Origin: Lacibacter luteus | GTDB taxonomy: Bacteria > Bacteroidota > Bacteroidia > Chitinophagales > Chitinophagaceae | Direction of reading: 5' to 3' | DNA length: 64,000 bases | NCBI RefSeq assembly: GCF_004118265.1 | Contig: NZ_SDHW01000002.1 | Location: forward strand, 248,001 to 312,000 | In this document: positions 55,001 through 63,621 of the stretch, piece by piece | Numbering within the stretch: the stretch's first letter is position 1 | Layout: each line of letters begins with the position of its first letter | Notes under the pieces: model-generated | Seen by the model: only the letters and a program-made list of their open reading frames with translations | Databases searched by the model: none | What the model was told of the DNA's origin: nothing | Made by a program: the position numbers and the translations under genes

Positions 55001-55220
55001 TTTCTGTTTTCCATACACCGGCGCTGGCGCCACCTACAAAGAAGATCTCGGGATTGCTGTGTATGGCATCAATGGCAGTAACACGGCCACTCATACCTGC
55101 AGGCCCTATGTTGCGTGCTTTCATGTTCTTGAACTCTTCCAGCTTAACCTGTGCTGTTGATTGCATGCCAAACGCAAGCAAGCCCATTACGGGCAGGCAC
55201 TTCAGAAAAATTTTTCTCAT
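52086..55220 (-). CDS. Secreted BNR / sortilin-like beta-propeller protein
   Basis: 1044 residues. A signal peptide (about 1-24, LLAFGMQSTAQ) is followed by many BNR/Asp-box repeats of the form SxDGGxTW, e.g. TENGGATW, TLDGGKTW, TTNGGETW, SEDGGFTW. They make up a large propeller or pair of propellers over residues 25-690. The C-terminal third (about 770-1044) has a beta part and then a helical, charged domain. These proteins are often annotated as glycosyl hydrolases or VPS10-like, but no glycosidase residues are clear, so enzyme activity is unproven. There is no T9SS sorting domain; Sec export to the periplasm or outer surface is likely. Confidence 0.88.
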   Translation of the reverse strand: MRKIFLKCLPVMGLLAFGMQSTAQVKLEEFKNMKARNIGPAGMSGRVTAIDAIHSNPEIFFVGGASAGVWKTENGGATWSALFDEQPILNIGSIKVQQSNPSVIWVGTGEGNPRNSLNLGEGIYKTLDGGKTWKRMGLEKTRNIHRILIDPTNPNTVYAAAIGNPYGIHSERGVYKTTNGGETWERILYTNDTSGCAELVMDPSNPNKIIANMWQHQRKAWNFNSGGPGSGLYITVDGGKNWKKLGKEDGMPAGPMGRCGIAFAASHPNIVYAKVEATKNGFYKSEDGGFTWKLVNSDPAQITDRPFYYQEIYVDPKNENRIYDIHSTVTYSEDGGKSFQTMIPYNGIHPDHHAWWIHPTNENLIIEGNDGGIGISKDRGKTWRFDEQLPFGQFYHINVDNEIPYNVMGGLQDNGSWRGPAYTWIDGGIRNYYWESLWGGDGFDVVPDPTDSKWVYAMSQGGSVGRYNVATGQTEFVRPPAPEARKKMRFNWNSGIALDPFDNNSVYFGSQFLHKSTDKGTTWSIISPDLTTNNPEQQKEETGGLTLDITGAENFNTIMAIAPSPKNKEVVWVGTDDGNVQLTKDGGKTWTNFRGKIPGMNVGAWITQVQASKYNEAEAFVVSNDYRRGDFAITVFRTKDFGKTWENILANKGLKGYALCMVQDPTEPNLIFVGTEHGLWVSLDNAKTFQQWKNDYPSVSTYDLTIQEREADLIIATFGRAVWVLDDIRPLRAAAKANGAAQTTKLKVIEAPTAYQANFRNAPGYEWSTWGLFEGENRRRGAMLSFFVNHAADTSKAKADSAVVKFYDDGGKQLRMLKVKADSGLNRFYWNYDTKGSRFPGSPKPRPGANEQGGGWPVYPGTYKMIVTLGKFSDSTMVTVKDDPRVPQPRAVYDAKKKMFDRLQVSADKLTAAVDKIVDAEETLTKMEGQLRGAEGKDVDSLRKETTKMRDEIKKIRESIFGRTASDRQGITRYADITTQTILGAARQEIGGKIAAPTAQTERLVVEAETAVTESVNRINEFTSGKWAAYRKLAESTPVKLFKD

Positions 55221-55297
55221 TACAGATTGGTTTTAAGAAAATGAAGTTGAGAAAAGAACGGCGAGAATCAAAATGTTTTTGATGAGAGGTAGGCACA

Positions 55298-55963
55298 TTA
55301 TCCACCGTAGAAATGTGTAAGACCTAAATAACTGAGTGTTAAAAAAACGGTATCGATGAGGCCATGCACAAGTACGTTGATCCAGCAGTTTTTCCAACGT
55401 ACATAAATAAACCCGAACGCAATACCAAAAACAAAGGTTGTTATTGCACCGGAAACTCCCTGGTAAATATGTGGTACTGCAAACAAAGCTGCACTGATGA
55501 CTATATGCAACACAGGCTTATTGCCAAGTATACGTTGCAGCTGTGCAATAATATAGGAGCGGAAAAACAATTCTTCGCCAAAAGCAGCACTCAGCCACAT
55601 TAAAAGCAGCCACTTTACATACAAACCTGTATTGCCTTTAAGCATTGTAAAGGCCGAATAATCTGCCGGTTCGTTAAAAAGTTTTGTTATTGCAGGCTGT
55701 ACAATAAAATCCATACTGCATTCAAGTACAATGTATGCAAGCAATGTTATCAGCAGATCTTTTGCTGTAAACTTCTTTAACTGTAATACACGGATGTTTC
55801 CATCCTGCAACCACGTAAATAAAAAAGCCAGTACACTTATGGTACAAAACGTGTACGGAAACTTAAACAGCGGAATATACATTACCGAAAAAGCTAGCAG
55901 CAGGAATAAAGCAGCTATCCATTTGCTTTGCTTTCCATTTGCCTGCATTACAAGGTCACGCAT
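55298..55963 (-). CDS. CPBP-family intramembrane glutamic protease
   Basis: 221 residues with about six hydrophobic helices. The CAAX-processing/bacteriocin-processing motifs are complete: FGEELFFRSYI with Glu130, Glu131 and Arg135; FAVPHIYQG with His165; and NVLVHGLIDT with His200. Such proteases cleave in the membrane; bacterial substrates are largely unknown. It lies 77 bases upstream of the BNR gene in the same direction and 27 bases downstream of a small Cys-rich gene, so the three may share a transcript. Confidence 0.9.
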   Translation of the reverse strand: MRDLVMQANGKQSKWIAALFLLLAFSVMYIPLFKFPYTFCTISVLAFLFTWLQDGNIRVLQLKKFTAKDLLITLLAYIVLECSMDFIVQPAITKLFNEPADYSAFTMLKGNTGLYVKWLLLMWLSAAFGEELFFRSYIIAQLQRILGNKPVLHIVISAALFAVPHIYQGVSGAITTFVFGIAFGFIYVRWKNCWINVLVHGLIDTVFLTLSYLGLTHFYGG

Positions 55964-55990
55964 GTGTACAGATTTTTTTTAAATAATTAC

Positions 55991-56191
55991 TCAGGCTGCA
56001 CGATGCTGCATTTCTTCTTCATCTGTATTGTTTTGCTGTTGCAGTAAAACAGCTGCTTCGTTTATGGCGGCAGCAATTAAAGGGTACGATTGATGAACAC
56101 AACCCCGGTATTGAAAACAGTTGGGGCATTTGTGCTCGTTGCAATCGTGTGTTGCAGGCGGCTGCCTGTCGGTAAAGTGTTTTTCGTTCAT
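55991..56191 (-). CDS. Small Cys-rich protein, function unknown
   Basis: 66 residues from ATG 56191. It has a compact cluster HDCNEHKCPNCFQYRGC (residues about 15-31) with four Cys and a His that could hold one zinc ion, then a helix rich in Ala and Gln. No family recognised. The gene is in line with the CPBP protease (27 bases) and its codon use is not unusual by eye. It could be a real regulator-like peptide or a short spurious frame. Confidence 0.5.
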   Translation of the reverse strand: MNEKHFTDRQPPATHDCNEHKCPNCFQYRGCVHQSYPLIAAAINEAAVLLQQQNNTDEEEMQHRAA

Positions 56192-56415
56192 TGATGTAAG
56201 GTTTGGTTAACAGTAACTATACGCAAACTTATTATGGCATGTTACTGCAGGCAACACAACAAGGCATGAGTTGTAAAAACAACTGCATGAATTGCAACTG
56301 GCCTTTTCTGCATAAAAACTTCAAACAGTTCATGCATTCACCGCAACAGTTCATACAGGAACAGGTTTTCTTTAAACCGTTATTCAACAAGTTTTGCAGC
56401 ATAAACCTTATTATC

Positions 56416-57360
56416 ATGAAACGCTTCCGCAAAATTTTAAAGTGGACGGGCATTATCCTGTTGTTCATTATTATTTCTGTAACTGCATTAACAGCTACAC
56501 GTCAAAATCAAAAATTTGAAGCACCTTATCCTGCTATTAAAGCCAGTACCGACAGTGCTGTTATTGCAAGAGGTAAACATCTGGTGTTTAGTATTGCACA
56601 CTGTGCCGATTGCCACAGCAGCCAGAATGTTGATTCGTTGTTGCAGCTGGGTATTGAACCTTCGTTAAGCGGTGGTTTTAAATTTGAATTACCTATTGGC
56701 AACATCTACGCAAGAAACATTACATCCGATAAAGAAACCGGCATTGGTAACCTTAGCGATGCAGAAATTGCAAGAACACTCTACTATGGTGTTGGCTCCG
56801 ATGGTCGTGCTATGTTCGACTTTATGCCTTTCCATAACGTAAGCGAAAGCGATATGCAGGCCATCATTTCTTACATACGCACACAAAAACCGGTAAAGCA
56901 TAAAGTACCGGAAAACGAGTTTAACGTAATGGGTAAAGTAGTGAAAGCGTTTATGTTGAAACCAACCGGGCCCAACGGTACGATTCCTAAAACCATTACT
57001 CCCGATTCGTCTGCCGCTTATGGCAGCTATCTTGTAAACTATGTTGGTAATTGTGCAGGTTGCCATACACAACGGGATGCGATGACGGGAGCTTATATTG
57101 GTCCGCACATGGCAGGTGGTAATGTGTTTGCAGAGCCGGGTAAAGACACATTGATTTCTCCCAACCTTACTCCCGATGAAAGCGGAAGACTGAACGGATG
57201 GAACTTTGAATTATTTAAAAACCGTTTCAGAAAAGGAAAGCTCATCAAACACACGCACATGCCATGGGATACCTATAAACACATGACAGATGATGAGCTG
57301 AAAGCAATCTACAATTATCTGCAAACGATCGAACCTGCAAAAATGCCTGCGGCGAAATAA
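56416..57360 (+). CDS. Di-heme c-type cytochrome
   Basis: 314 residues from ATG 56416 (MKRFRKILKWTGIILLF); the frame opens upstream from 56203 but that part overlaps a non-coding stretch. An N-terminal membrane anchor (about 10-27) keeps it on the periplasmic side. Two heme sites: CADCH at 63-67 and CAGCH at 213-217. NARNIT-type blocks after each heme (IYARNITSD; LISPNLTPD) match the cytochrome subunit of alcohol/sugar dehydrogenases and related electron carriers. It is followed at 20 bases by the split membrane gene and then by a second cytochrome. Confidence 0.9.
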   Translation: MKRFRKILKWTGIILLFIIISVTALTATRQNQKFEAPYPAIKASTDSAVIARGKHLVFSIAHCADCHSSQNVDSLLQLGIEPSLSGGFKFELPIGNIYARNITSDKETGIGNLSDAEIARTLYYGVGSDGRAMFDFMPFHNVSESDMQAIISYIRTQKPVKHKVPENEFNVMGKVVKAFMLKPTGPNGTIPKTITPDSSAAYGSYLVNYVGNCAGCHTQRDAMTGAYIGPHMAGGNVFAEPGKDTLISPNLTPDESGRLNGWNFELFKNRFRKGKLIKHTHMPWDTYKHMTDDELKAIYNYLQTIEPAKMPAAK

Positions 57361-57380
57361 TTATTCTTAAAAAAGAAACC

Positions 57381-57845
57381 ATGCTTCTTCAACTTATATT
57401 TTTCATCAACCTGTTGCTGTACAGTGTTATCGTCAGTCAATCATTTATGTAAATGATCGCTCTGCGTAATGTACAGGAACAGCTCGATGCTGCAACATAT
57501 ATCCGTTTACGTAAACTCATTGATCAGAATTTTCTGCGCAAGTTTAAACCGGTAATGTATGCAGCATTGGTAAGTGGTTTGGTGCTGATTGTTCTCTGCT
57601 TCATTGATGGTTCGGAGTTTCTGCGTATTGCTTCTGTAATCGCCTACCTGGCTTTGTTAGCCGATGTTGCATTAACCGTTAAAGGCGATCTGCCCATTAA
57701 TGCCATCATCAACAGCTGGAGCGAAGAAAATTATCCGGCAGACTGGAGCAGTTATCGTAACAAATGGCTGCAGTATTTCAGCGGCAGGCAGGCAGCAAAT
57801 ATTTCTGGCTTTCTTGTTTTATTGGCAACAGCTGTATTTGCTTAA
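57381..57845 (+). pseudogene. Small membrane protein split by an in-frame TAA codon
   Basis: An ATG at 57381 opens 23 codons encoding MLLQLIFFINLLLYSVIVSQ plus SFM, a single membrane helix, ending TAA at 57450-57452. The next codon is ATG (57453), and the same frame continues for 130 residues (MIALRNVQEQLDAATYIRLR...) with two or three further helices. The first piece is too short for most gene callers. The two parts read naturally as one about 154-residue four-helix protein. Either TAA arose from a sense codon (Tyr is one base away), or the pieces are made separately through TAA-ATG coupling. No function is known; it sits between two cytochromes. Confidence 0.72.
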
Positions 57846-57972
57846 TGCATGTTGATGACTGCGGAAAATGCTGCGTTACAATTCATGCAGGCTTTTTCTC
57901 AATTCATGCCGGCCGCTTTATAAATGCAGATTGCAGCAATCTATTTTGCGCATAATTAAAAACTTTATCATT

Positions 57973-58560
57973 ATGCGCAAATCTGTATTGTATACTGCAT
58001 TTACGGTATCTGCTATTACGCTTCTTGCAATAGCCTGTAATAATGGTGGCAAAGAAACTGCTGCGGAAACACCTAAAGCCGATTCTGCTTCACTTGTAAA
58101 ACGTGGCGAATATTTAGTAGCTGTTTCCGGCTGCGACGATTGTCATTCACCCAAAACAATGGGTCCCAACGGACCGGAGCTTGTACAGGAGTTACGTTTT
58201 TCGGGTTATCCTTCTACACGACCCATACAGGAAGTAGATAAAGAAAATTTAAAGAAAGGCTGGGCTTTGTTTGGTCCGGACTTAACCAATGCTGTTGGCC
58301 CCTGGGGTATGTCGTTTGCTGCAAATATTACCAGCGATGCTACCGGTATCGGCAACTGGACAGAAGCACAGTTTTTTACAGCCATCCGCAAAGGAAAATA
58401 CAAAGGCCTGGAAACAGGACGCCCCCTGTTACCACCAATGCCTTGGTTTAATCTTAAAAACATGAGCGATGAAGATCTGCGGTCTGTCTTCTATTATTTA
58501 AAAACAACAAAGCCTGTTGAAAATGTAGCTCCTGCACCAAAAGCACCAACTGAACTATAA
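57973..58560 (+). CDS. Mono-heme c-type cytochrome lipoprotein
   Basis: 195 residues from ATG 57973 (MRKSVLYTAF); the frame upstream is not coding. The lipobox LLAIAC puts the lipidated Cys at about residue 22. One heme site CDDCH at residues 54-58, and a likely Met ligand later in PPMPWFNLKNMSDEDL. It resembles the first heme domain of the cytochrome upstream (shared RGEYLV / RGKHLV, NITSDxTGIGN, and a final YYLKTxKP block). It is probably an electron shuttle in the periplasm. TATTTTG at 57942-57948 may be its own promoter, and a terminator follows. Confidence 0.88.
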   Translation: MRKSVLYTAFTVSAITLLAIACNNGGKETAAETPKADSASLVKRGEYLVAVSGCDDCHSPKTMGPNGPELVQELRFSGYPSTRPIQEVDKENLKKGWALFGPDLTNAVGPWGMSFAANITSDATGIGNWTEAQFFTAIRKGKYKGLETGRPLLPPMPWFNLKNMSDEDLRSVFYYLKTTKPVENVAPAPKAPTEL

Positions 58561-58603
58561 TTATTACAACTACAATTCAGGCAGCATTTAAACCAATTCA
58601 CAC

Positions 58604-58629
58604 AAAAGCCGCTTAGTAAGCGGCTTTTT
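58604..58629 (+). terminator. Rho-independent terminator of the cytochrome cluster
   Basis: Perfect 11-bp stem AAAAGCCGCTT / AAGCGGCTTTT, loop AGT, running into TTTTT. Confidence 0.88.
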
Positions 58630-58672
58630 CATTTTCAACTTTACAATCTTATCATCAAACAAACATGCACTT

Positions 58673-59941
58673 ATGAAATGGAGCACACTACTTCTTGCAC
58701 TGGCTTTAATGCCGGCATTAACCAACGCACAATTAAACGGTTTGGTCAATAAAGTAAAAAGCAAAGTAAACCAACGTGTAAATACCAAAACCGACCAGGC
58801 TATTGACGAGGCACTGGATGAAATTGAAGGCAAACCAAAAAAGCAAACATCAACAACAACTAATACAACAGCCGAAACTAAAAAGCAACCGGCCGTTGCT
58901 TCCTTTACCAAATACGATTTTATTGCAGGTGAAAAAATTCTGTATGCAGAAGATTTTGCTGCAGAAGCCGTTGGCGAATTACCGCTTGGCTGGAACACGA
59001 ACGGCAGCGGCGAAGTTGTAAGCATCCCTGATCAAAACGGTAAATGGTTGCGTTTACATAAATCATTCATTTATCTCAGCAATAACACAAAAGAGTTTGG
59101 CGATAACTATACCATTGAGTTTGACATGGTGCTGCAGTTAAAAAACAACGGTTGGGGTTTTCCCGAACTTTCGGTTGGTGTGCTTGCATCGGGTAGTTTA
59201 ACAACAACCGATAACAGTTTATTAAAAGAGTACGATCAAAATGCGTCGGTAATGGCGGTTATCCGCCCGGGTGCTGCATCGCCAAGCAGGCTCAACATAG
59301 AATCGAAACTTACTAACAAAGCTTATTTCAACAGCAACACAAAAGAGTACATCGAACTGGAAAAATATTACGGTGTGCCGGTGCATGTTGCTATACAGGT
59401 GCAGAAAGAACGTTTCCGTATGTGGATCAACGAAACAAAAGCATTTGATGTACCCAAGGCTGTACCACTCGAACAAAAAATGAATCAGCTGTTCTTTAAG
59501 ATCAGCCACACCAACTATGCCGAAGATGATTATGGTTTGTTTGTAAGCAATCTTAAAATTGCAACAGGCTTACCCGATACAAGACATAAGCTGATTGAAG
59601 AAGGTAAATTTTCAACAACAGGAATTTTGTTTGATGTAAACTCTGCAGTGATCAAACCCGAATCGTATGGCATTATTAAAGAGATCGGCACGGTGTTAAA
59701 AGAAAATCCAACCGTTAAGATCAGGATTATTGGCCATACCAGCAGCGATGGTGATGATGCAGCCAATCTTGAACTGTCGAAAAAACGTGCAGCAGCAGTA
59801 AAAGAATTACTCCTGAAAGAATATGGCATTGCCGATGCAGCAATTGAAACAGATGGGAAAGGCGAAACACAACCTGTTGCCGATAACAAAAGCAAAGAAG
59901 GCAAAGCGGCGAACCGCAGAGTGGAGTTTATTAAACTGTAA
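58673..59941 (+). CDS. OmpA-family outer-membrane or cell-wall anchoring protein
   Basis: 422 residues. A signal peptide (1-19, ending ALTNA) is followed by a charged low-complexity part (about 25-75), then a beta-rich domain with GWNTNGSGEVV and YLSNNTKEFGDNYTIEFD that resembles a concanavalin/laminin-type sandwich. The C-terminal OmpA domain is about 305-422, with TTGILFDVNSAVIKPESYG, KIRIIGHTSSDGDDAANLELSKKRAAAV and a final NRRVEFIKL. OmpA domains bind peptidoglycan non-covalently. It is 18 bases before the TPR protein in the same direction. Confidence 0.87.
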   Translation: MKWSTLLLALALMPALTNAQLNGLVNKVKSKVNQRVNTKTDQAIDEALDEIEGKPKKQTSTTTNTTAETKKQPAVASFTKYDFIAGEKILYAEDFAAEAVGELPLGWNTNGSGEVVSIPDQNGKWLRLHKSFIYLSNNTKEFGDNYTIEFDMVLQLKNNGWGFPELSVGVLASGSLTTTDNSLLKEYDQNASVMAVIRPGAASPSRLNIESKLTNKAYFNSNTKEYIELEKYYGVPVHVAIQVQKERFRMWINETKAFDVPKAVPLEQKMNQLFFKISHTNYAEDDYGLFVSNLKIATGLPDTRHKLIEEGKFSTTGILFDVNSAVIKPESYGIIKEIGTVLKENPTVKIRIIGHTSSDGDDAANLELSKKRAAAVKELLLKEYGIADAAIETDGKGETQPVADNKSKEGKAANRRVEFIKL

Positions 59942-59959
59942 CACATCAATTCAACTGTT

Positions 59960-61966
59960 ATGAAATCAATTCTTCTTACGGTGTTTCTTTTTGTGCAGGC
60001 AGTTTCGTTTGCCCAAACAATGCCCGATGTAAATAAGATGATGAAGATGAGCCCTGCTGAGCTGGAAGCGTATAAGAAAAAAATGATTCAGCAAAACACG
60101 GCCAAGGCACAGCAAATGGCGGAGCAATACAATCTCAATGTTAACACATCCATACTACCCAATGTAGAAATAAAACCACCGGTAAAAGATGTAAAACGTT
60201 TGGCACTTATACCCATAAAGCCTCCTACACGAACCGAGTTGGTAACAAGCTTACAGCAATCGGTTCAGCAGGTACAGAAAGGTATTCCTGCACCTGCAGT
60301 TAAAGAGGTAGAGCAGTTTGTTGCATCAAAAAATATTGCACAGCTACACGATGCAGCTGTTGTAAATTTTTACAACAACAATTCAACACAGGCCGTACTA
60401 ACCATGATGAAGCTGGTGGTTGCCCATCCCGATTCGTTGCAGATGATGAACAATCTTGCTGCGATGTACAACATGATTGGTGTGCAGCAAAAAGCAGTGC
60501 CGCTGTTGCAGTATTGTTTACAGCAATTGCCCAACAGCAGTATTGTATTAAATAATCTCGGCCAGAGTTATTATGGCTTGGGCGATCTGTTTACTGCTGC
60601 TGCTTTTTTGCGCAAATGCCTCGATGTTGATTCGCTTAACATCGAAGCCAACCACAGCATGGGCATGCTGCACTATTTCAAAAAAGAGTACGATGCAGCC
60701 ATGAAGTATTTCGAACGTGAAATGAGTGTAGCTTATCGTCGCAGTACAATGGCAATGGCTTATAAAATGGGCAAGAAGTTTAACCTGCGTGCATTGGCCC
60801 AACGTCGTAACCAACGCAGAGGCGTAAAGCAAAAAGATTTTTTTGAAGAGATCACGCTCAGCAAGTTTTCATTACCACAATTTCCTTCTTCATCAAAAGA
60901 TATTATTGCACGTAAAGGCGAGTTTGATGTGTTTGGCTTAAGTGTAAATGCAGAGATCCTGTTCTGGAATGAGAATGCAAGATCTGTTTTAGCCAACGCA
61001 CCTAAAGGCGATGTCTATCCCGGAGTGTATCACGATTTAGTAGAAGCAATGCTGGAGGAGTTGGGCGATGAGTTTACTCCTCAATACCTCATTCCTTATG
61101 GCGATAGTGAATCGGCCACTGCTCAGGAAATTTTGCAACGGGGCGCAAACGCTATTATTAAAGTAAAATGCCCGCAAGCTCCTGCAGGCACCAGTGTTGC
61201 TGTTCAACAGGAATTTGAAATTGCCTGTTGCGAAAATCAAAAACGACCATTGGCCGATGTGTTGGTGGGCGAACTGGGCAATCATGTTAAGCCTATCTTC
61301 GATCTTGGTGTGGTAAGATGGAAAGCTTACATCAATCAACTTGTAGCTATTGTACAGTTAGATCCCAGTCCATCTAACCAGGCATTGGTGTACAATGCGG
61401 TTTCAGGTTATTTTTCTTTCCTCAACACAGCAATGATCTTTTATACCGGTGGTGAAGTAAACAACCTGTTGGCCGGCTGCGTACCCAATTACAAACAGGT
61501 TAATCTTGATAGCCTTGTACAATCGGAACGTGATTGGAAAATGGCTTGTCCGTCGTGGTTGAATATTGAAGTAGATCTTGGTGGTGCTGCAGTAAAAGCT
61601 GATTGTAATAAATACGCCATTGAAGCAGGCGAAGGTATTATGGCTGGTTTTGAACATGAATTTAAAAGCGGCAAATCAACATTGCTGATGGGTGTTGGTG
61701 CAAAGGCCGAATTTTTAGGTGCTAAAACAGAAGTAAAAAGTCAATTCTATTTTACGTTCGATAAAAACAAACAGTTTAACGACTGGGGCATTAAAAACAC
61801 CGGCGAAATTGGTATATCGGGCACACCTCTTCCCATTGGAGGTATTAAGGTAGGTGGCAACCTTGCCGGTATTGAAATAAGTAATACCTACAGTTTAATG
61901 AGTGGTGCTTACGAAGAAAGCTTTGAAAAAAAAGGAATCATTGCGGCCATCTTCAATCCTAATTAA
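59960..61966 (+). CDS. Exported tetratricopeptide-repeat protein
   Basis: 668 residues. A signal peptide (1-19, ending AVSFAQ) precedes a Lys/Gln-rich part. TPR-like units cover about residues 120-260 (e.g. LQMMNNLAAMYNMIGVQQKAV, SSIVLNNLGQSYYGLGDLFTAA, IEANHSMGMLHYFKKEYDAA). The C-terminal half is beta-rich and unassigned. It is probably a periplasmic or surface scaffold linked with the OmpA-family protein encoded 18 bases upstream. Downstream is a strong terminator shared with the convergent glycosyltransferase. Confidence 0.82.
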   Translation: MKSILLTVFLFVQAVSFAQTMPDVNKMMKMSPAELEAYKKKMIQQNTAKAQQMAEQYNLNVNTSILPNVEIKPPVKDVKRLALIPIKPPTRTELVTSLQQSVQQVQKGIPAPAVKEVEQFVASKNIAQLHDAAVVNFYNNNSTQAVLTMMKLVVAHPDSLQMMNNLAAMYNMIGVQQKAVPLLQYCLQQLPNSSIVLNNLGQSYYGLGDLFTAAAFLRKCLDVDSLNIEANHSMGMLHYFKKEYDAAMKYFEREMSVAYRRSTMAMAYKMGKKFNLRALAQRRNQRRGVKQKDFFEEITLSKFSLPQFPSSSKDIIARKGEFDVFGLSVNAEILFWNENARSVLANAPKGDVYPGVYHDLVEAMLEELGDEFTPQYLIPYGDSESATAQEILQRGANAIIKVKCPQAPAGTSVAVQQEFEIACCENQKRPLADVLVGELGNHVKPIFDLGVVRWKAYINQLVAIVQLDPSPSNQALVYNAVSGYFSFLNTAMIFYTGGEVNNLLAGCVPNYKQVNLDSLVQSERDWKMACPSWLNIEVDLGGAAVKADCNKYAIEAGEGIMAGFEHEFKSGKSTLLMGVGAKAEFLGAKTEVKSQFYFTFDKNKQFNDWGIKNTGEIGISGTPLPIGGIKVGGNLAGIEISNTYSLMSGAYEESFEKKGIIAAIFNPN

Positions 61967-61986
61967 ACAAAACATTTTTCAAACAG

Positions 61987-62013
61987 AAAGCCCCGCAATT
62001 GCGGGGCTTTTTT
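61987..62013. terminator. Terminator after the TPR gene
   Basis: Palindrome AAAGCCCCGC-AATT-GCGGGGCTTT followed by TTT. It also lies just past the stop of the minus-strand glycosyltransferase, so it may serve both. Confidence 0.88.
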
Positions 62014-62034
62014 GTGAAGTCCGTTATTTAAATA

Positions 62035-63369
62035 CTAAGCTCTTACCTGTACCGATGTTATTGCTGCCCCAATTAACTCCTGCACATACTTTGCAGTAAG
62101 TTCGTTGGGATTGTATTGTGCAAACTCCTCGCCTAATTGTTCAATATTCTGTTTGTACTCAGCATTACGCAACACTTCGTTTACGGCTTTGCGTAGCTGT
62201 TCTGCTGTTGGTGTTTCTGTTTTTAAGTTTACACCGTATTTAAAATAACCGATGCGTGCACAAATTTCGTTCTTGCCTTCGTTTATTCCTGCAACTACCA
62301 TTGGCAGCCGATGTTCAATGCCAAGCATTACACCACCATAACCACCATTGGTTATGTAAGCATCGGCATAAGGCATTACATCATCAAACGAAATAAAATC
62401 TTCGATAATAATATTTTGTTGCGGGTATTGTTTACGCAGCTGTTCGGTTTGCGAACCACCTGTTGTACAAATCACCAACACATCGCTGTTTTTAAATGCT
62501 TCCAATGCAGGCACCAACAGTTTGTTTACATCACGTTCTACCGTGCCTTGTGTAAGCACAACAACTTTTTCGTACTTGCTCAACCGGGCATCGTACCACT
62601 GGCTGTTGTTAGCAGTGCTGCTTCTGTAAGGCAATAGCGAACCAATATAACGCACCCGCTCACTTAAATCGCTGCGCCTGTATTCGAAGCCCGGTGTACC
62701 GCTTTGCAACAGGTAATCCGATTTCACCGCCATAATATCGAAAATGAATTCGCCTTTTGTTTTTACAGCATACTGTTTAAAAAGCTTGTGTGCAAAGCTG
62801 TTTACTTTGCCAAACAAAATTTTATGCGCTGCAAAACGCAATGCAGCCTGTTTCACTTTTCCAAATAAAGTATAAGACGGCTCCATACCTAAGCCGCTTG
62901 GCGGAAGATCTTTTGATGTTTCGGTAAGCGGAAATACGCCAATTGAAATAACCGGCTTTTGCAAAAGATCTTTTACAAAGGGAATACCTGTAAATGCCAC
63001 ATCAGCAATCAACAGATCAAAGTCAAATTCTTTTTGAATGTTGCGGATGTCGGCATAATACTCTGGCCCACGACGAATGAAATAATGCTCCAGGTCGAAG
63101 TTGAGTTTTTTAATGGGGTTTTTGATCTTTGAACGTTCGGGAAACAGCTCATCAATTTTTTCTGCCGGAATATCTTTTGCCTGTACAAAATCGTAATGCG
63201 GTATCTGCATACGGTCGAGTTTCTTTTTGTACAGATTAGAAGTGTACCAGCGTACATCGTATCCGGTTTGCTGTAAATGTTTGGCCAATCCTGTTAAAGG
63301 ATTAAAGTGCCCGTCGCCCGGCACGCAGGCAAACAGAATTTTTTTTGCATGTGCTTGTTCGGTGTGCAT
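62035..63369 (-). CDS. UGT/MGT-type glycosyltransferase (GT1-like)
   Basis: 444 residues. The N-terminal domain starts KKILFACVPGDGHFNPLTGLA, the usual GH(F/V)NP loop of this fold. The C-terminal nucleotide-sugar domain has VVVLTQGTVERD, VICTTGG and a donor-binding block ending in YADAYITNGGYGGVMLGIEHRLP. This resembles macrolide and sterol/flavonoid glucosyltransferases (MGT family), with NGGYGG in place of the HGGxGT motif, as in many bacterial relatives. The acceptor is unknown. It stands alone on the minus strand. Confidence 0.87.
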   Translation of the reverse strand: MHTEQAHAKKILFACVPGDGHFNPLTGLAKHLQQTGYDVRWYTSNLYKKKLDRMQIPHYDFVQAKDIPAEKIDELFPERSKIKNPIKKLNFDLEHYFIRRGPEYYADIRNIQKEFDFDLLIADVAFTGIPFVKDLLQKPVISIGVFPLTETSKDLPPSGLGMEPSYTLFGKVKQAALRFAAHKILFGKVNSFAHKLFKQYAVKTKGEFIFDIMAVKSDYLLQSGTPGFEYRRSDLSERVRYIGSLLPYRSSTANNSQWYDARLSKYEKVVVLTQGTVERDVNKLLVPALEAFKNSDVLVICTTGGSQTEQLRKQYPQQNIIIEDFISFDDVMPYADAYITNGGYGGVMLGIEHRLPMVVAGINEGKNEICARIGYFKYGVNLKTETPTAEQLRKAVNEVLRNAEYKQNIEQLGEEFAQYNPNELTAKYVQELIGAAITSVQVRA

Positions 63370-63569
63370 ATAAATAAGGTTTAATGATTACACAAGAATA
63401 ACCTTACTCCATTGCACGAACAGCAGTAAAGCACATGAGTTGCTCTTTTTGTTGTATGATCTGTTGTAACAGCGCTTTTGCTAGCTGTAAGCATCTTCTT
63501 TTACCAGCCCTGTTTAACATCAACTGCAGAAAACAGGGAATGAACTGTGTAAGATGCTGTATGAACGGG

Positions 63570-63600
63570 TTGACCTTAACGCAGCAATCAGTTATTTTTG
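63570..63600 (+). promoter_or_regulatory. Promoter of the propeller sensor gene
   Basis: -33 TTG at 63570-63572, 20-base spacer, exact -7 TATTTTTG at 63593-63600. The first codon of a fitting signal peptide (TTG, 63622) lies 21 bases further on. The bases 63370-63569 show no gene. Confidence 0.68.
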
Positions 63601-63621
63601 ATAGAACCTAATTCAACGCTG

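Noticed and set aside
56203-56415. Cys-rich reading frames on both strands before the di-heme cytochrome
   Set aside because: On the plus strand it is only an upstream extension; on the minus strand it overlaps the true gene start. Neither has a family pattern. The region may hold the promoter.
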